Positions 14,101 through 46,390 of a stretch of 64,000 nt of DNA are shown piece by piece; the first letter of the stretch is position 1, and each line of letters starts with the position of its first letter. Source of the stretch: Diprion similis (lineage: Eukaryota > Arthropoda > Insecta > Hymenoptera > Diprionidae); NCBI RefSeq assembly GCF_021155765.1, contig NC_060118.1, positions 7,688,001-7,752,000 on the forward strand, in the 5' to 3' direction. A program made the position numbers and the translations under genes. The notes under the pieces are model-generated. The model ran no database searches and was not told where the DNA came from. It saw nothing but the letters and a program-made list of their open reading frames with translations.

Positions 14101-15241
14101 TTCAACTTGTTTTTTATATTTGCAATTAGCTTCTACACCGAAGACGAAAATATATGACCCAATTAATTTAAGTTGCTTAATTTTGTTGGAAAATGCCCTG
14201 ATGATGTCACAGGCCGGTATCGGCGCCATTTTGACGCCACATAACCTAAGTTTTCAATTTTTCAGGGACGGAAATTTTAGTTTTTCGGCTTCCAAATTAC
14301 CAATGTTGTATAAATTAATGACATATCATCAATCATATGAAAAAAATGGAGAATCCAGACTATTCTAGACTAATCTTTTCAGCACGATATGAATAATTTG
14401 AAATTACCCATGATTCTTCATTTCGCATACGTACTTTTGACACAGTGCACCGTTAGCTGCGGACCCGGTTCTCAGCATCGTGACGTGGCTTGCCTAGCGT
14501 CAAGGGGTGGCGATTTGAAAATCGTTGGAGAAATGAATTGCCGCGAATTGCCACGGCCTGAAGCAGATCAGAGATGCCTAAGACCGCCGTGTCCGGCAGA
14601 ATGGTTCACCTCCGACTGGTCCGAGGTAAATTTCCATTTCCAATTCTAGAACCACCTTGATTTACAATTTTTTCATTATTTTTAACCCTCAGTGCACCCA
14701 GAGTTGTGGACCCGGAACGCAGAGCCGAGTTGTTCGTTGCCTTTTCGAAGGAGTTCCGACGACCGGTTGTGAAAAATCTAGCGAACCAAAATCCCGGAGA
14801 ATGTGCGAAAAGCAACCGTGCAAATCGAAGTCCAATTTTGACATACCACCGAAATCACCGAAAAGTAAGACATTTTTCGACGTGTAGTTATAGGTATAAA
14901 TTGTTTACTGAAAACACATTTCTCATTTATCGACAAATATGATATTTATGCTTTTTTTTTTTTTATTGAAAAAAAAAAACATAACAAAGAATAAAGAATA
15001 AAGAGAAATACGAAACGATGTAGTCAGAAGTACTTCACATTTTTTTTTATTTTACTTTCTATTAATTTATATCGCAATCGTTACAATGTGTAATAACATA
15101 ATATTATATTTGTTTCCAGAAGTTCACGAAAAGTCCGACTGCGTTGACAAATATCCAAATTGTACTCTGGTCTTGAAGGCTCGATTGTGTCGAATAAAGT
15201 ACTACAAGCATTCCTGCTGCGGTTGCCGCGACCATCTATGA
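3753..15241 (+). CDS. ADAMTS-like secreted matrix protein (5' partial): Cys-rich, spacer, six TSRs, PLAC
   Basis: Fourteen exons: 3753-3852, 5296-5474, 7509-7713, 9572-9747, 9874-9979, 10150-10225, 10334-10563, 12141-12273, 12666-12936, 13297-13476, 13606-13776, 14446-14625, 14693-14864, 15120-15241. All junction phases agree and give 766 codons before TGA. Exons 1-3 carry the ADAMTS cysteine-rich region ([36 protein letters not shown]); exons 3-5 the spacer. Six thrombospondin type-1 repeats follow, most exons starting exactly at the repeat's first Cys (CSSTCG, CSAECG, CTVSCG, CTQSCG). The last exon is a PLAC domain (CVDKYPNCT...CCGC). No metalloprotease is seen; proteases of this family carry it upstream, outside the window, but six repeats plus PLAC fit ADAMTS-like proteins (vertebrate ADAMTSL1/3, fly relatives). 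Papilin is less likely because no Kunitz domain precedes PLAC. Four repeats keep the O-fucosylation consensus CxxS/TC. A lysine/arginine-rich stretch precedes the first repeat. Predicted role: secreted extracellular-matrix protein. Confidence 0.88.
4391..4690. repeat. Imperfect direct duplication in an intron
   Basis: Two diverged copies of about 110-120 bp, offset by about 180 bp, share blocks such as TCTCAATCAATC, a GAAACATAG stretch and GTTAGACGTAAC. It lies in the first intron seen of the ADAMTS-like gene. No coding function is visible. Confidence 0.5.
6660..7310. repeat. Tandem repeat, about 131-bp unit, ~5 copies
   Basis: The anchor CAATTTGCACACGATT recurs at about 6778, 6901, 7032 and 7164, with spacings of 123, 131 and 132 bp and a fading last copy. 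Each unit also holds AATTCAAAATGGCGGAT and GAGGGTTTTTTT. Open frames through it (for example 6980-7327) are translated repeat, not genes. It lies in the intron between exons 2 and 3 of the ADAMTS-like gene. Confidence 0.9.
7714..9571 (+). other. Intron 3 of the ADAMTS-like gene
   Basis: A 1.86-kb phase-1 intron bounded by GT at 7714 and AG at 9570-9571. It is AT-rich with long T runs, and I see no gene or element inside it. Confidence 0.75.
9748..9873 (+). other. Probable GC-AG intron
   Basis: The exon must end at ATG (9745-9747), because only this keeps the frame across to the next exon at 9874 (spacer residues ILSEDLNPG). The next two bases are GC (GCGAGT), not GT. The nearest GT, a few bases further on, would shift the frame. 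GC-AG introns are a known minor class spliced by the major spliceosome. Confidence 0.7.
10564..12140 (+). other. Intron 7 of the ADAMTS-like gene with G-run and TA repeats
   Basis: A 1.58-kb intron between two halves of the first thrombospondin repeat in the window (…ACGGG | VQYATFKC…). It contains a 20-base G run (10660-10679), a (TA)n tract at about 11094-11138 and a short tandem TTTTTAATT repeat at about 11184-11215. No coding exon is seen inside, and the phases of the flanking exons already match. Confidence 0.75.
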
Positions 15242-16703
15242 GTGTAGTCGAATAATTGTATAACTTTTTTTTAAAACAACTCATTTTCACCACAAGACGT
15301 TAAATTCTGAAAACGAAGCCTGCGTATGTATACGGTATAGCCGTATTTCGTGTTCTTCTATTTTTTGACGCTTTAAATTTCAGTGTGAATGAAAAAGAAA
15401 TAGGTGGATAAATAAGGTGTGAAACGCCTGTTGCGATCGAGGGTATCAATCTCTAATATATATATAACAAAGTACGGAATCTCATTTGTTTCGAAAAAAC
15501 AAAAAAAAGAAATTATACATTTTATTAGAATTGAACTACCGTAATATTTCAGAATTTATTTTACTTCTCTCAATTCTTTTCGATTGCAGCTTGTCGCGCA
15601 TGAACAGTATTTGCCAATATCGTTGTTTGGCTGTATGTAAGTGACAAATCGATATTATATTAACGATTAAAGATCTTTCGACGGGCTTATAAGTATGATA
15701 TCATACCTATCTAAGTACATTTAATTGTAATAGTACGAATTTCTATTTTATATCATATTTAAAATTTATTTCTATCTATTGTGTATAAATTATCATTATT
15801 GTATCACATTGTCATCAGACTTTATCAATATCGTAATCGAGTAGGTATACATTACATATACACGTGATACACAATGCAGATTTGTTACTAACTAGAAGTA
15901 TATATAAAGATTTTTAGAAACAATTGAGGTACGAGAAGATTGCCGTTTTCTAGATTTTTTCTTCTTTCCTAAAGTGACACAGGCGAGGTAATTACGGATT
16001 TGAAATCGTGTGAAACGTAAATGTCGTTTTTTTGTTATTTCTCTTTTATACTTTTGTCCCTCACTTTTCTCTTCGAAAAGATCTATCAATCAGTTTCTTC
16101 GTTAATACCTACGTTTTATAGGTTCGAAGGAGATTATGACGCGCGCTATTCATATAAACGTATATAGATGCATTCGTGCATGTATGTACTGCTTTTTAAT
16201 CGTAGCTTATAAATCATACGTCATATTATCCCGCGTTTGAAATTATAATTCAGCTAAGCGTACCTACGTAGCGCTGCTTCTACTTCTGTCACTGTCTTAC
16301 GATGGTCGTTTATTCATGTGGCTGACAGAGTATGATGATGGAATATGTACATACATACATATCTATGCGACTTGCCGAGAGATTCGTCGCGGCAATTTTT
16401 TTTAAATATACTCGCATATATGGATATTTTTTGTCACGTCGCTGTATTTCAACACCTAAGTAAAAATAACTCTTTGGCACGCAGAGATGCGCGATAGTGT
16501 GACGAACCGCGGATCTATTCAACCTGATAACTCTTTGGAATTTATAATTTAAACGTTGTTGCCCCCCCTCGTCTTCTTTTCTGCAACTAACTTTCATTCG
16601 TTATACCTTGTTAAAATGAAACGTGAGAGTAAAATTACGTGAAGATTTTTACGACGATAAAGTTATGATTAATTATTCCCTGGACCTAAGAGAATTGTAT
16701 AAT

Positions 16704-16739
<36 letters not shown>

Positions 16740-18582
16740 GTAAAATTGATCGCAATGAATAATTATTCTTATAATTTGTCAAAAAAAAAAAAAAAAAACA
16801 CCGTTTCTCACTGTTAATCAAGGTATTCAAATTTGTTCGTCGAGCTTCTTGTTTCACCCGATGATCTCTTTTCAATGTCAAGTAGCAAGTTTCTTACTTT
16901 AATCACGTCGATCGAAAATCGTATGAACACACAACTTCTCAGAGTGGATGAAAGTCATGAAACTATGTATAGGCAATAAGATATATAATTGTGATGTAAC
17001 GCGATGAACGAAGCGTGTCGATAGTCGGTAATTAATTACTACTAATGAATATTAAATTAACGAGTAACAGTATAATTAATTACCAATAAGTGTAAAAAAA
17101 AAAAAAAGGATAAAAGAAATTGAATATTCAACAGCATCTACACACTTTATATAAGTACAATATGTAATGCTTTGAGTTATAATAATTGCGATAAGTGCAG
17201 TTAAATATTATTATTTATATGCGGTTTAGGTGTTGACGTGACTATTCAAGAAAAAACAAAATTGCGAGATTACAAGTTTTGTTGACACTTAGATTACAGC
17301 AATCAAACAACGCATGCATGAATTTGCATCAGTTCATCCCACGTCACAAGTATTCAGGTTGATCGATTAAAACGCATAAACCGAAATTACATCACATTTT
17401 TATAATTTCATGAGAAATATAGAAATTTCTCTGCAGCCTTAGACCGAATATAATAATAACGACCAACAGAAATCAAATTTAATTCTTGTACCGATTCGTT
17501 AGCACAATTCATCGATAATATGATTTGAACCGTGTTCGCTGATGTATTTCTGTATCGAAGAAATGACTAATATTATGCTTAGCTTTCTTAGTATTATACG
17601 AATTCGTATTACTCTTACTTAGTTAATAGATTAACATTAAACAATGCATTAGTGTTGTATAAAAAAAATATCGTTTAAAATTATTTTATTCAAGCTTACG
17701 TAAACTGCCATTAATTTAGTATTTTACGACTGTTTGTATATATGTATAATACATAGTATGTATTCAATACTTTGGAGTTGCAGTCTTATTCTGACTATAG
17801 CAAATATGAATTTGAAAGCAATGCGTCATGGAGCATGTTAGTTTAAAAATACATCTTCACCTTGTCTTTTCTTGTTCGATCAGCACGAAAAATTTACTTC
17901 AATGTTTATTGAGTTTTCACACACTCCGATGGAATGAGGAAATGGATAAATTGTACGTTCATCGCAAGAAAAAAACAAACAAGACCGAATATGTAAACAT
18001 GCTATATATATATTTGATATAAATATAGTGTAAAGTCAATGAGTCTTATCATAAATACATAGTAAGTAGTTTTATAGTTGGCAGTTAGGTCACGTTGAAA
18101 AAAGTTAAAATAAATTAATAAAAATGCATGACGATAAGTATACGTTTATAAAACAGGTTATAACAAAATTTCGTGTAAAATATATGAATATATATGTTTT
18201 ATAAAAGAAATAACTTTCCTAAAGGAAACGAATAAGAACCAAACAATCGATATTAAACAACAAAAAAACCTTGTATAATTTAATTCTTGCTTCTTATTTC
18301 TCGATCATCAGTTATGATCATTGCCATTTACTCATCATGAACGGAATAACATTTTTCATATTTATTTATTTCGTAGGCAGTTCTGGAAAGAAAAATGCAA
18401 TTTTTGTTCTTTAATAGAAATTTAATTCGACCTTTCCTCAATAGTGATCCAATTTCCAGGAGATACCAATACTCAAGACGGTATTACTTTTCCTCGAACG
18501 GCGGAATACGGCCTTCAATCTTGCTCAGCGAAATTGATAAATTATTACAAGAAAACGATAAAGCAATGCCTGTTGCTCTCAA
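15242..18582. other. 3' UTR and convergent intergenic region
   Basis: This follows the ADAMTS-like stop and precedes (on the minus strand) the ARMC6 stop. It is AT-rich with long A runs at 16710-16738 and 16782-16799. The two 3' UTRs must share this 3.3 kb. I see no further gene or RNA gene. Confidence 0.7.
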
Positions 18583-20419
18583 TTAGTCGTCGTTCCTTAA
18601 CGAGCCACCTTTACCGACCCACCTTTCCTTTAGCTGGACCTTCAGTCCCAAGTCTCTAAGAGCGGCTTTGATGTCCTCCTCAAGCCTCTCACCGTGCTTC
18701 TGCATAGCGTTTAGAAACAGATCTTCGATACCATGTACCAAGAATTCACGTGACTCGGTCTTATTTCTCACAGACATGTTTCTTACAGCCCAAGAAGCTT
18801 GTCTTATCACATTCATACTGTTCGGATGCGTCTTTATTGTGTCTACGATCACTAACGGTGCACCACAGTCGTAAAAAACACCTGCGTTAGATGGACTCCT
18901 CAGCGTCAACGCTGAGATACAAGCCATTCCTGCTGCAGCGATTGTCTCAAAGTTCTGTAAGTCAGGAAATAATATGGATTTAGAAAGACTCGACTTAGTC
19001 TGTGCTAAAATTATTGACTGAAAATTACTACCTTAAGTCTGCTGATTGCAGATACAATCAGAGGAACTCCGCCAGAAGTGACAATATGTGCTTTGACGTC
19101 ATCGTTTCCCGCCAGAGCTTTAAGCAACTTCAACGCTTGTCGATTCAGCTTTTCTGCATCAGGATAATCGACCATTACGTCGAGGATGAATTTCAAACCA
19201 CCGGCATCATGTACCGTCTGGCAAAATTCGTTTCTGACAATCAGAGATGCCAGAGTGAGCATTAAATCCCCGACGACGCTTTTGTCATTTTGGAATCCTG
19301 GAATATTTATTTGTTGAATGTATTTAAATGTGATTTACGTATGCTGGATGTGTAAAAATAGAAACAATAATTACTTTGAAGCAAGGAGGTAAGCGGAGCA
19401 AGGGAATCTTTCGCGATAGCGGTTGCGTGTTCGTGTGCCTTTCCGTATTCGTGTCTAACATCATCGTCCAGTACCAAAGCCCTGAATACCGCACAAATGT
19501 CCTTTAACTCGCTTCCTGCTGTTTCTTCTCTGTCTAATAGTTGTTTAAGCTTATCAAGGACATTGGCTTGGAATATATTTTGCCTGTTCATTTCGTGCTT
19601 TATACAACATTCTCGTATCCAACGAAGCACTGCCTGTACCGTCGATATGTCCCTCTGACAGTCCAAAAGTCTGTAAAATGAATTTGTGAAACGTTTTATT
19701 CATCCAGGTTTGAAGTCGCAAAAAAAAAACACAAATCAATTCTCATACTTTTTGACCATTCATAGAAAACACAGTGAATCATAGTACTAACTCTATTTGT
19801 AAAGCGATGCCTTTGTCATCTAATAAATCCGGGTATCCAGTCATTAGAGAAGTGATAGTTTTCAGCGCTGGTATCAGTATCGTATCGTTATCTTTGGATT
19901 CCTCGATTAGATCGATTAATGTACAATAGGCTCCGTGCTTTGCAGCGAGCATACGTCTCGCCATGTCCTTATTAAATTCAGTTTGAAGCTTCTGTAGAGA
20001 ATCCTGAATGTCTGTACAGTCATCTTTGTTGTTTGACTTGGAACGGGCAGTCAGTACATTCAGACAGGTTTGAATCGTTTCGGAGTCGTTAGAAATGACC
20101 AAATCCTTAATCACGTTACTCAGATCGATGCCCTGGAAGCAAAGCGTTGATCAATATCGATACTTCTAAAGATATTTGAGACTCGAACTGTGAAATGAAG
20201 CGGGTTGACTTGGCGAATGGAGAATTTTCTTTTTGGTTAGAAAAACTGTTGTCGTTGGATGACGATTGTTCTATATTCAGACGAATGTTAAAAATTACGT
20301 ACTTGGGCCTCGAATTGTTTGACAGCATCGTCGATAGCCTCCTCCGGCGACATCGAGAATTCTTCAATATTTTCCTTTACGACTTCGTCGTAGGTTTCTT
20401 GCGTTATAACGCGAACCAT
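18583..20419 (-). CDS. ARMC6: ARMC6, armadillo-repeat protein, complete
   Basis: Five exons on the minus strand: 20419-20303, 20132-19792, 19670-19375, 19297-19032, 18954-18583. Phases match at every junction and give 463 aa, close to the family's usual length of somewhat under 500. The N-terminus reads [20 protein letters not shown] and then [25 protein letters not shown], the characteristic ARMC6 opening. The rest is helical armadillo-type repeat sequence, e.g. [19 protein letters not shown] and [17 protein letters not shown]. Armadillo repeats are protein-binding superhelices. The cellular role of ARMC6 is poorly defined, and I assign none. It is divergent from the dynein gene (start codons about 1.08 kb apart) and convergent with the ADAMTS-like gene. 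The exon 2 donor was chosen at GA|GTTAGT because the alternative GTACTA breaks the frame. Confidence 0.93.
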
Positions 20420-21498
20420 GATTGAGTGTTTCTTTGTTTGCCAGTCGGATTGACAATGAGATAAATCTGTACAAGGATACGAATATTACCAGCTTGCCTC
20501 GACCCTGATGCCGATCACTACACTACCATCTTTGGAAATATGAGGCACTTTCAGGTTTTGTTGTCTCATTCTCTACTTTATTTCTTCTCGACACAAATTC
20601 TACCTATTTCAAATTTTCGTACCCGGTGGCGCCACTTAAACCTCGACAGATAGTGACGTTTTACCGTAATTACATGAACTAAATTTGTTTAAACGTGTAT
20701 AGTTGCATGTATGCATTAGAAGCATTGCAATTGGTCATTGTCGCCAATAGTTGCGAGACGTCGAGGTCACGAAAATGCGAGCGTGAACTCTCTCAGGCTC
20801 TTCAAGCTGCTAGCTTTATGGAATTTAGCGTAATGATGTAGGGTGATGATGAGCGCGGTAGAAAATTGCAGGATTCTGCCATGCCATGCCGACTCGATTT
20901 TACATCGGAATCCCATAAGACTTTGGAGCATATGGACATGTCGCGAGCCAGTCCTATCATTTTCCATAAGCGGTAACCGCAGGAAGTATAACATTGATAG
21001 CCCTCAATAAAATTCACTCAATTTTAACGAGGCTCATTATAAAAGACCTACCCAATAATCCAAGTAACTCTACGGCATCTGATGATAAAACAGTTAACTC
21101 CGGTGCATATGCTTAGAAGATAACTGCTTTATCATCAGAGTCCGTAGAGTCACTTGGATTACAATCATCACGCCAAAGTTAATCTTTTATAATCAATCTC
21201 CCTAAAGTTGAGTGAATTTTATTAGATGCCATCGACTAGTAGTAATGCATTAATATCCTCAGTCAACGCCATAATCATACGTGAAGCAAATGCTATTCGC
21301 CTCTCTAGACGGGTTTAGAATTGTTTACAGTTTTGCCGCCAGGCGGCGTGCCAGTAGCCTTCGACCGACACTCGGTGGTCGAACGGCCATTATTTGTCAT
21401 TACGGCTCGTGGCGTGGTCTGCGACGCCCGAGGTGAGCATTTGCTGTGTATAAATTTGTAAAAATACGTGAAGTGCAGTGAAAAAACCGGTGTAAGAA
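20420..21498. promoter_or_regulatory. Divergent intergenic spacer between ARMC6 and dynein heavy chain
   Basis: About 1.08 kb separates the two start codons, so it must hold both promoters and 5' UTRs. The dynein-proximal 150 bases are relatively GC-rich and run to the start codon without an obvious TATA box, as is common for housekeeping genes. The middle holds an imperfect palindrome, listed separately. Confidence 0.55.
20995..21234. repeat. Imperfect inverted-repeat (hairpin) element
   Basis: Two arms of about 110 bp face each other around the palindrome GCATATGC at 21105-21112. The left arm has AATAAAATTCACTCAA, ATTATAAAAGA, AATCCAAGTAACTCTACGG and CTGATGATAAAACAGTTA. The right arm carries their reverse complements with scattered mismatches and a small insertion. 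There is essentially no loop. It could be a foldback or MITE-type element, or the source of a long hairpin RNA. Confidence 0.8.
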
Positions 21499-42275
<20,777 letters not shown>

Positions 42276-42989
42276 TTATTATAATCCGTTATCTTGAACG
42301 GTTAACTACGTGTGCAAGTTTTTCAAACTATGCTTCTCGCGCATGTCTAATATCAGAATAATCGAACTCCGTACGTCAATGTTGAGATAATTACGTAGCT
42401 GTAATTTAATTTGGTTTTAATTACGTGCGGATCGAAAGCATTGGGCTATTATTAATATGTTAACTTGTTAAAATCAGAGTAGAAGAAGGGACGTTACTCG
42501 CTCATAGATACTATGAATTGCAACGAAAACACGTACTTCGCCTGTCGATTTTTATTTATTTATATACTTGTGGTTTCCAGCTTACTAGAAACTAAACGCT
42601 CTTAGCTTTATGTAATAATTGTTATCCGACCGCACGTGTGAATATATATATATGATTACAAAGAAGGATTACATTGATATTGTAGAAGGAAATTTTTCTA
42701 CGTATCGCCGATTGTAACTAATGTGATAAATTAACGCTTTTCGTTAGCTCTCACAAACATTTTTCTCTTCTTCTGATTCTGACCATTTCCCGAAATATAT
42801 CGAAGCATCATTTTTGAAGAATGAATTATTTTTTCGGTAATACGTGATATTTTTTTTTTTCAATTCCTCAAAAGTGTGTACTCGACCCGTCGCCATCGGT
42901 TGCAGGCACCTGCAAACTTTTTGAACTCTGCCGGTCAAATCATGTGGGCTCCCACGTTATCATCCTGAGCTCGTGGAAAGGCATTTATA
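42276..42989 (+). other. Dynein 3' flank, then start of duplicated lectin-array DNA
   Basis: The first part is the presumed dynein 3' UTR; I could not fix a poly(A) site. From about 42885 the sequence (ACCCGTCG…CGGTTGCAGG…CCTGAGCTCGT) matches 47040-47145, so the lectin-array duplications begin here. Confidence 0.6.
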
Positions 42990-43415
42990 CAGGGTGTCCA
43001 GTATTCATGGAAATTATGGAACCAGGAGATTTTTAGGGAATTTGATATCCCCTGGAAAAAACATGGAAATCTCAGGGAATTTCATGTCGTATCTGGAATA
43101 TATCAATTTTCATCCTAGGTTCATAAGAATTTATCTATTTGGTGAGAAAAAATATTTTTTCTTTCAGCTTTCAGGCAATGGTCATGAACCAAGCTCCGAT
43201 TCTCAAAAATTGTACGTACTAGAGAATTCTTACAAATTCGCCTCACAGTGAGTTGTGCTTTAGTCAAATATAAAATATTCTTGTTTGTATGACTATTGTA
43301 TTCTTCATTTATTGTGTACATGAAAGAAAACTAGATAAGCAATGATTCCAGATTCTTGTCTGAAAAACTTGGATTTCTCAGGGAATTATGTTTTCACAAG
43401 TAACTGGACACCCTG
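42990..43415. mobile_element. MITE-like element with 13-bp inverted ends and TTATA duplication
   Basis: The 426-bp segment starts CAGGGTGTCCAGT and ends with its exact reverse complement ACTGGACACCCTG. It is flanked on both sides by TTATA (42985-42989 and 43416-43420), a 5-bp target duplication. The paralogous block near 47140-47165 reads straight through this site without the element, giving an empty-site control. No transposase is encoded, so it is non-autonomous. Confidence 0.8.
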
Positions 43416-43469
43416 TTATAAGAGTCATAACTGAGGGCAAAAAATGAGAAATGAAATCAATAATGCAAT

Positions 43470-43897
43470 CCATATGCATAATGGGCATGCGCGTTCGGAA
43501 ATAGTATTTATTTGCATATATATGCCTACTCAAATAACTACAGAAAATTAGGCTGTCGTTGAGACCCCAAACTTCAATCTAATTAGGTATTTATTCTGAC
43601 GCACATGTTTATAATTTGCTCACTTCGCGTGGTTTTCAGGGAAGCGAAAAGTGGATAATTTTACAAAATTATTCTGAGTGATAAGTTTTAATTTTACATT
43701 TCATATTCGTGGCTTATAGGCTAATTTACTGAATCGATGAACAACATATATTGCTATTATCTATATTCGTTATGGTTATTACTTATTTTGTTGAGAAAAC
43801 ATTTATTCGGTGGAGCCGGCTTCCCAGTTGGTTTTCCCATAAATGTTGTGTGTCGTCGATGTTTCTTACAATCTGTTTCACGCTTTTCCAACCACTG
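43470..43897. repeat. Lectin 3'-flank block, copy 1
   Basis: Sequence from GGCATGCGCGTTC through TTATTTGCATATATATGCC and TTCTGACGCACATG to the CTL1 stop recurs downstream of CTL2 (47215-47636), partly CTL5 (57567-57972) and CTL7 (63190-63609). It contains a minus-strand AATAAA at 43802-43807, about 90 bases past the CTL1 stop, a plausible poly(A) signal. Confidence 0.75.
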
Positions 43898-44662
43898 TCA
43901 ATGGATTGGTAGCTCACAAACAAAAGGAAGTGGTGCGTTGCATTTGTGATCATTGAGCCCGCCACTCAGGTGCAACGATCCACAATTTTCTGCTCCCCAA
44001 TTATTGGGTTCTCCTCTTGACCACTCATTGAATCCAGTCTTGGACACTGTTTGCCCGTGGATGGTGACGTAGTCGCCCTCCTCGTAAAGATCGTGGAAGC
44101 CCACGCTGACGTAACTCGGTTGCGGGGACTGTGCCTTCATCACTCTCAACACTGTATCCCTCTCAGCCACGGAATTGATGATGACCAAGTGCCCACCCTC
44201 CTGCTCGCAGGCGATTCGAGCCTGGTTCCACGGAAGTTTTTGCGAGTGCAGCTTGTAGCTACCGATGCCCGGAAAGTACCTGCATCACATGACACCAAAT
44301 TTCATCAAAGGGCAAACTCTCTTTGACCAACTATCGAAGCTGACACTCACGTGTAATCGTCCCTTCTGACAGTCGGTAGATTTCGAACGAGGCAGGTCGG
44401 ATCCGCGTTGCCAGTTGTTCCTGGACCTAACACAACGTGAGGAGGATGCCATGGATGAGATCCAAAAATGCGCTTTCCACATCGCATAGGAGAATGACAC
44501 TGTGAATATGATCGGGAAACACTCACCTGGAGTTACACCGGGGGTCGGACAGGATGCTGTACGAGCAGGAATGACGACGAAGGAATCGAAGCATGATTGT
44601 TGCGCCAGAGTATAAGATACGAGGCAGAACAAAGTCTGAACCGCGAAGAACCTGACCGCCAT
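43898..44662 (-). CDS. C-type lectin CTL1, secreted, complete
   Basis: Minus-strand exons 44662-44527, 44426-44351, 44279-43898 give 197 aa. Exon 1 encodes a signal peptide (MAVRFFAVQTLFCLVSYTLA | QQS) and a linker with two extra Cys. Exon 2 is a short linker (GPGTTGNADPTC). Exon 3 is the recognition domain: YFPGIGSYKLH, a Cys in ARIACEQEGGHL, VGFHDLYEEG, the sugar-binding triplet EPN, then ENCGSLH, LNDHKC and FVCELPIH. EPN is the Ca2+-dependent mannose-type motif; the usual WND is LND here. All four canonical Cys are present. The protein probably recognises microbial or self glycans outside the cell. Long exon 1 (136 nt) and exon 2 (76 nt) are shared only with CTL6. Confidence 0.92.
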
Positions 44663-45430
44663 GGCTGAGGTATGGATGCACTATTTCCGACGCAGTCTCA
44701 ACTACTTACTCGATCCTCGCGATCAGGAAAACTCCAGAGACACGCCGACTACGATGCTGCCTTTATACCAAACTCGCAAGTCGTGAGTTTATCGTTTCAC
44801 GCTGATCACCTGCGATGGATTATTTATGAGAATTGAAAGATTGCCTGAAAGTGGAAAATATCCGTATCTTTCAACGGTTGCGGGGGTGAAAATAATTGTT
44901 TGTCCATATGTCGCTTATCTCATGAAACGTTAGCCTTGTATCTTCCATTAATGATCGCGCGGTCTTCATATCTGCATCCTGCACTTGGCTCACTTTCGTC
45001 CACGTTGATTTTCATGCAACGACAATATTCCAACGGAATCGGATCCTTCTGCAAAGAAGCTTCGCGATCGAGGAAAATATCAGCGGATGCGAAAAACCCG
45101 AATTCGCCTGGCAGATGTTACAGGCTTATAATCAATGATCGTACCACAGTTGACAAAGAGGCCCAAAGCGATCGATCGGTCAATTCCGATGATTAAAATC
45201 GTCCAGAATTTTCCATGGGTAAACGAAAATTCACAAAATAATTTTTGAGAAACGTGAACGTAACGATAAGGCTGGTGAAGTAATTATACTGAGTGATACC
45301 TCGGCTCCATTTGCATTCCACCTTTATCATCAATGCCCTCCTCGTCCAGTCGTAAGTAGGTACATCCGGGCTGAAGAGATTCGGCATGTGTTACGTGTTG
45401 CCCAAAGTTGGGTATGAACAATAAAATTTG
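44663..45430 (-). promoter_or_regulatory. CTL1 promoter block (class A)
   Basis: Read on the minus strand, a TATA box (TATAAAG, 44761-44767) lies 100 nt upstream of the start codon and a GATAAG motif (44914-44919) 252 nt upstream. The block through about 45430 is repeated almost identically upstream of CTL2 (48372-49140), CTL4 (57027-57565) and CTL6 (61567-62310), and around the relic at 49243. Confidence 0.7.
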
Positions 45431-46390
45431 TTTTCGTTTACTTCTAATATTATAGCGCTGGAAAATTACTGGTTAAATTCCGCGTGTGAAATAGCGACGA
45501 AATCCCAGAGTATAGTTTACAATATTATTCGCCTCAAATAACTATCTCTCGTATCGAGTAGGTACTAAATAATCCAAGACTGCGATCAATCCAAGATCGA
45601 ATTTATGTACATTCATGTGCGGCTGAGAGTGGCAGATACATGCCATAATTTCCTTGTAATTTATCAGACACGTACCGTACAGCTGTAACATTTTCGACAT
45701 TACATTGAAACGTTGGTATTATGATGAACAAAAGATTGACTTGAACAATCACAATTAGTCAACGTATCAAAATAAAACGAGATTACATGTAATGTTGAAT
45801 CGGTAGATGCAGTCAGTGGTTCGATCTGCAGCGAAGCGTGTTTCGTAAAGATACAGGCGAGTGTGCACGGTTCAGAGTGATTGGACAATGACATATCAGT
45901 AATAGCGTACGAAATTTCAATAATATGATAGATAGCATATTTCACGACTTGTATCTAAATATCTCGATCTTACGAATTAAAAAATCGGCCAATTAACCAG
46001 ACCCAATACAATATAGCGACACCAGATATCAAGTAGCCTTAATTTCAAGAAATTACAATGACTTGTAAGCCTAGTTTGTGGCAAATCTATGACTGAGTCT
46101 AGTCCATGTTTTGAATTTATCTTCAACTTGGACAAAGTTCTTCAAATCGATGAGACGAAGTCAGACTAAACTGTCGAAGAGCTTCGACCTCTCGTTCCTC
46201 ACCCGGGACACCATGAATTATTCTTATTCTACAAAAGGGAGAATTCGTAAAGGAACGAGCGATCGGGTCGTTTGAATAAAAACACGTCAATTGCGTAGGC
46301 AAATTAACAGCGAACAACAAATTGCTGAGGCATAGAAACCCTCACGGATTAGATGGAGAAGCCCGAGCGAGCCAAAGGAAGGAAGTGAAT
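45431..46390. other. Intergenic, lectin array
   Basis: Nearly 1 kb of AT-rich sequence between the CTL1 promoter block and the GC-rich segment at 46391. The first part (to about 45510) matches 49130-49210. I see no gene. Confidence 0.6.
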
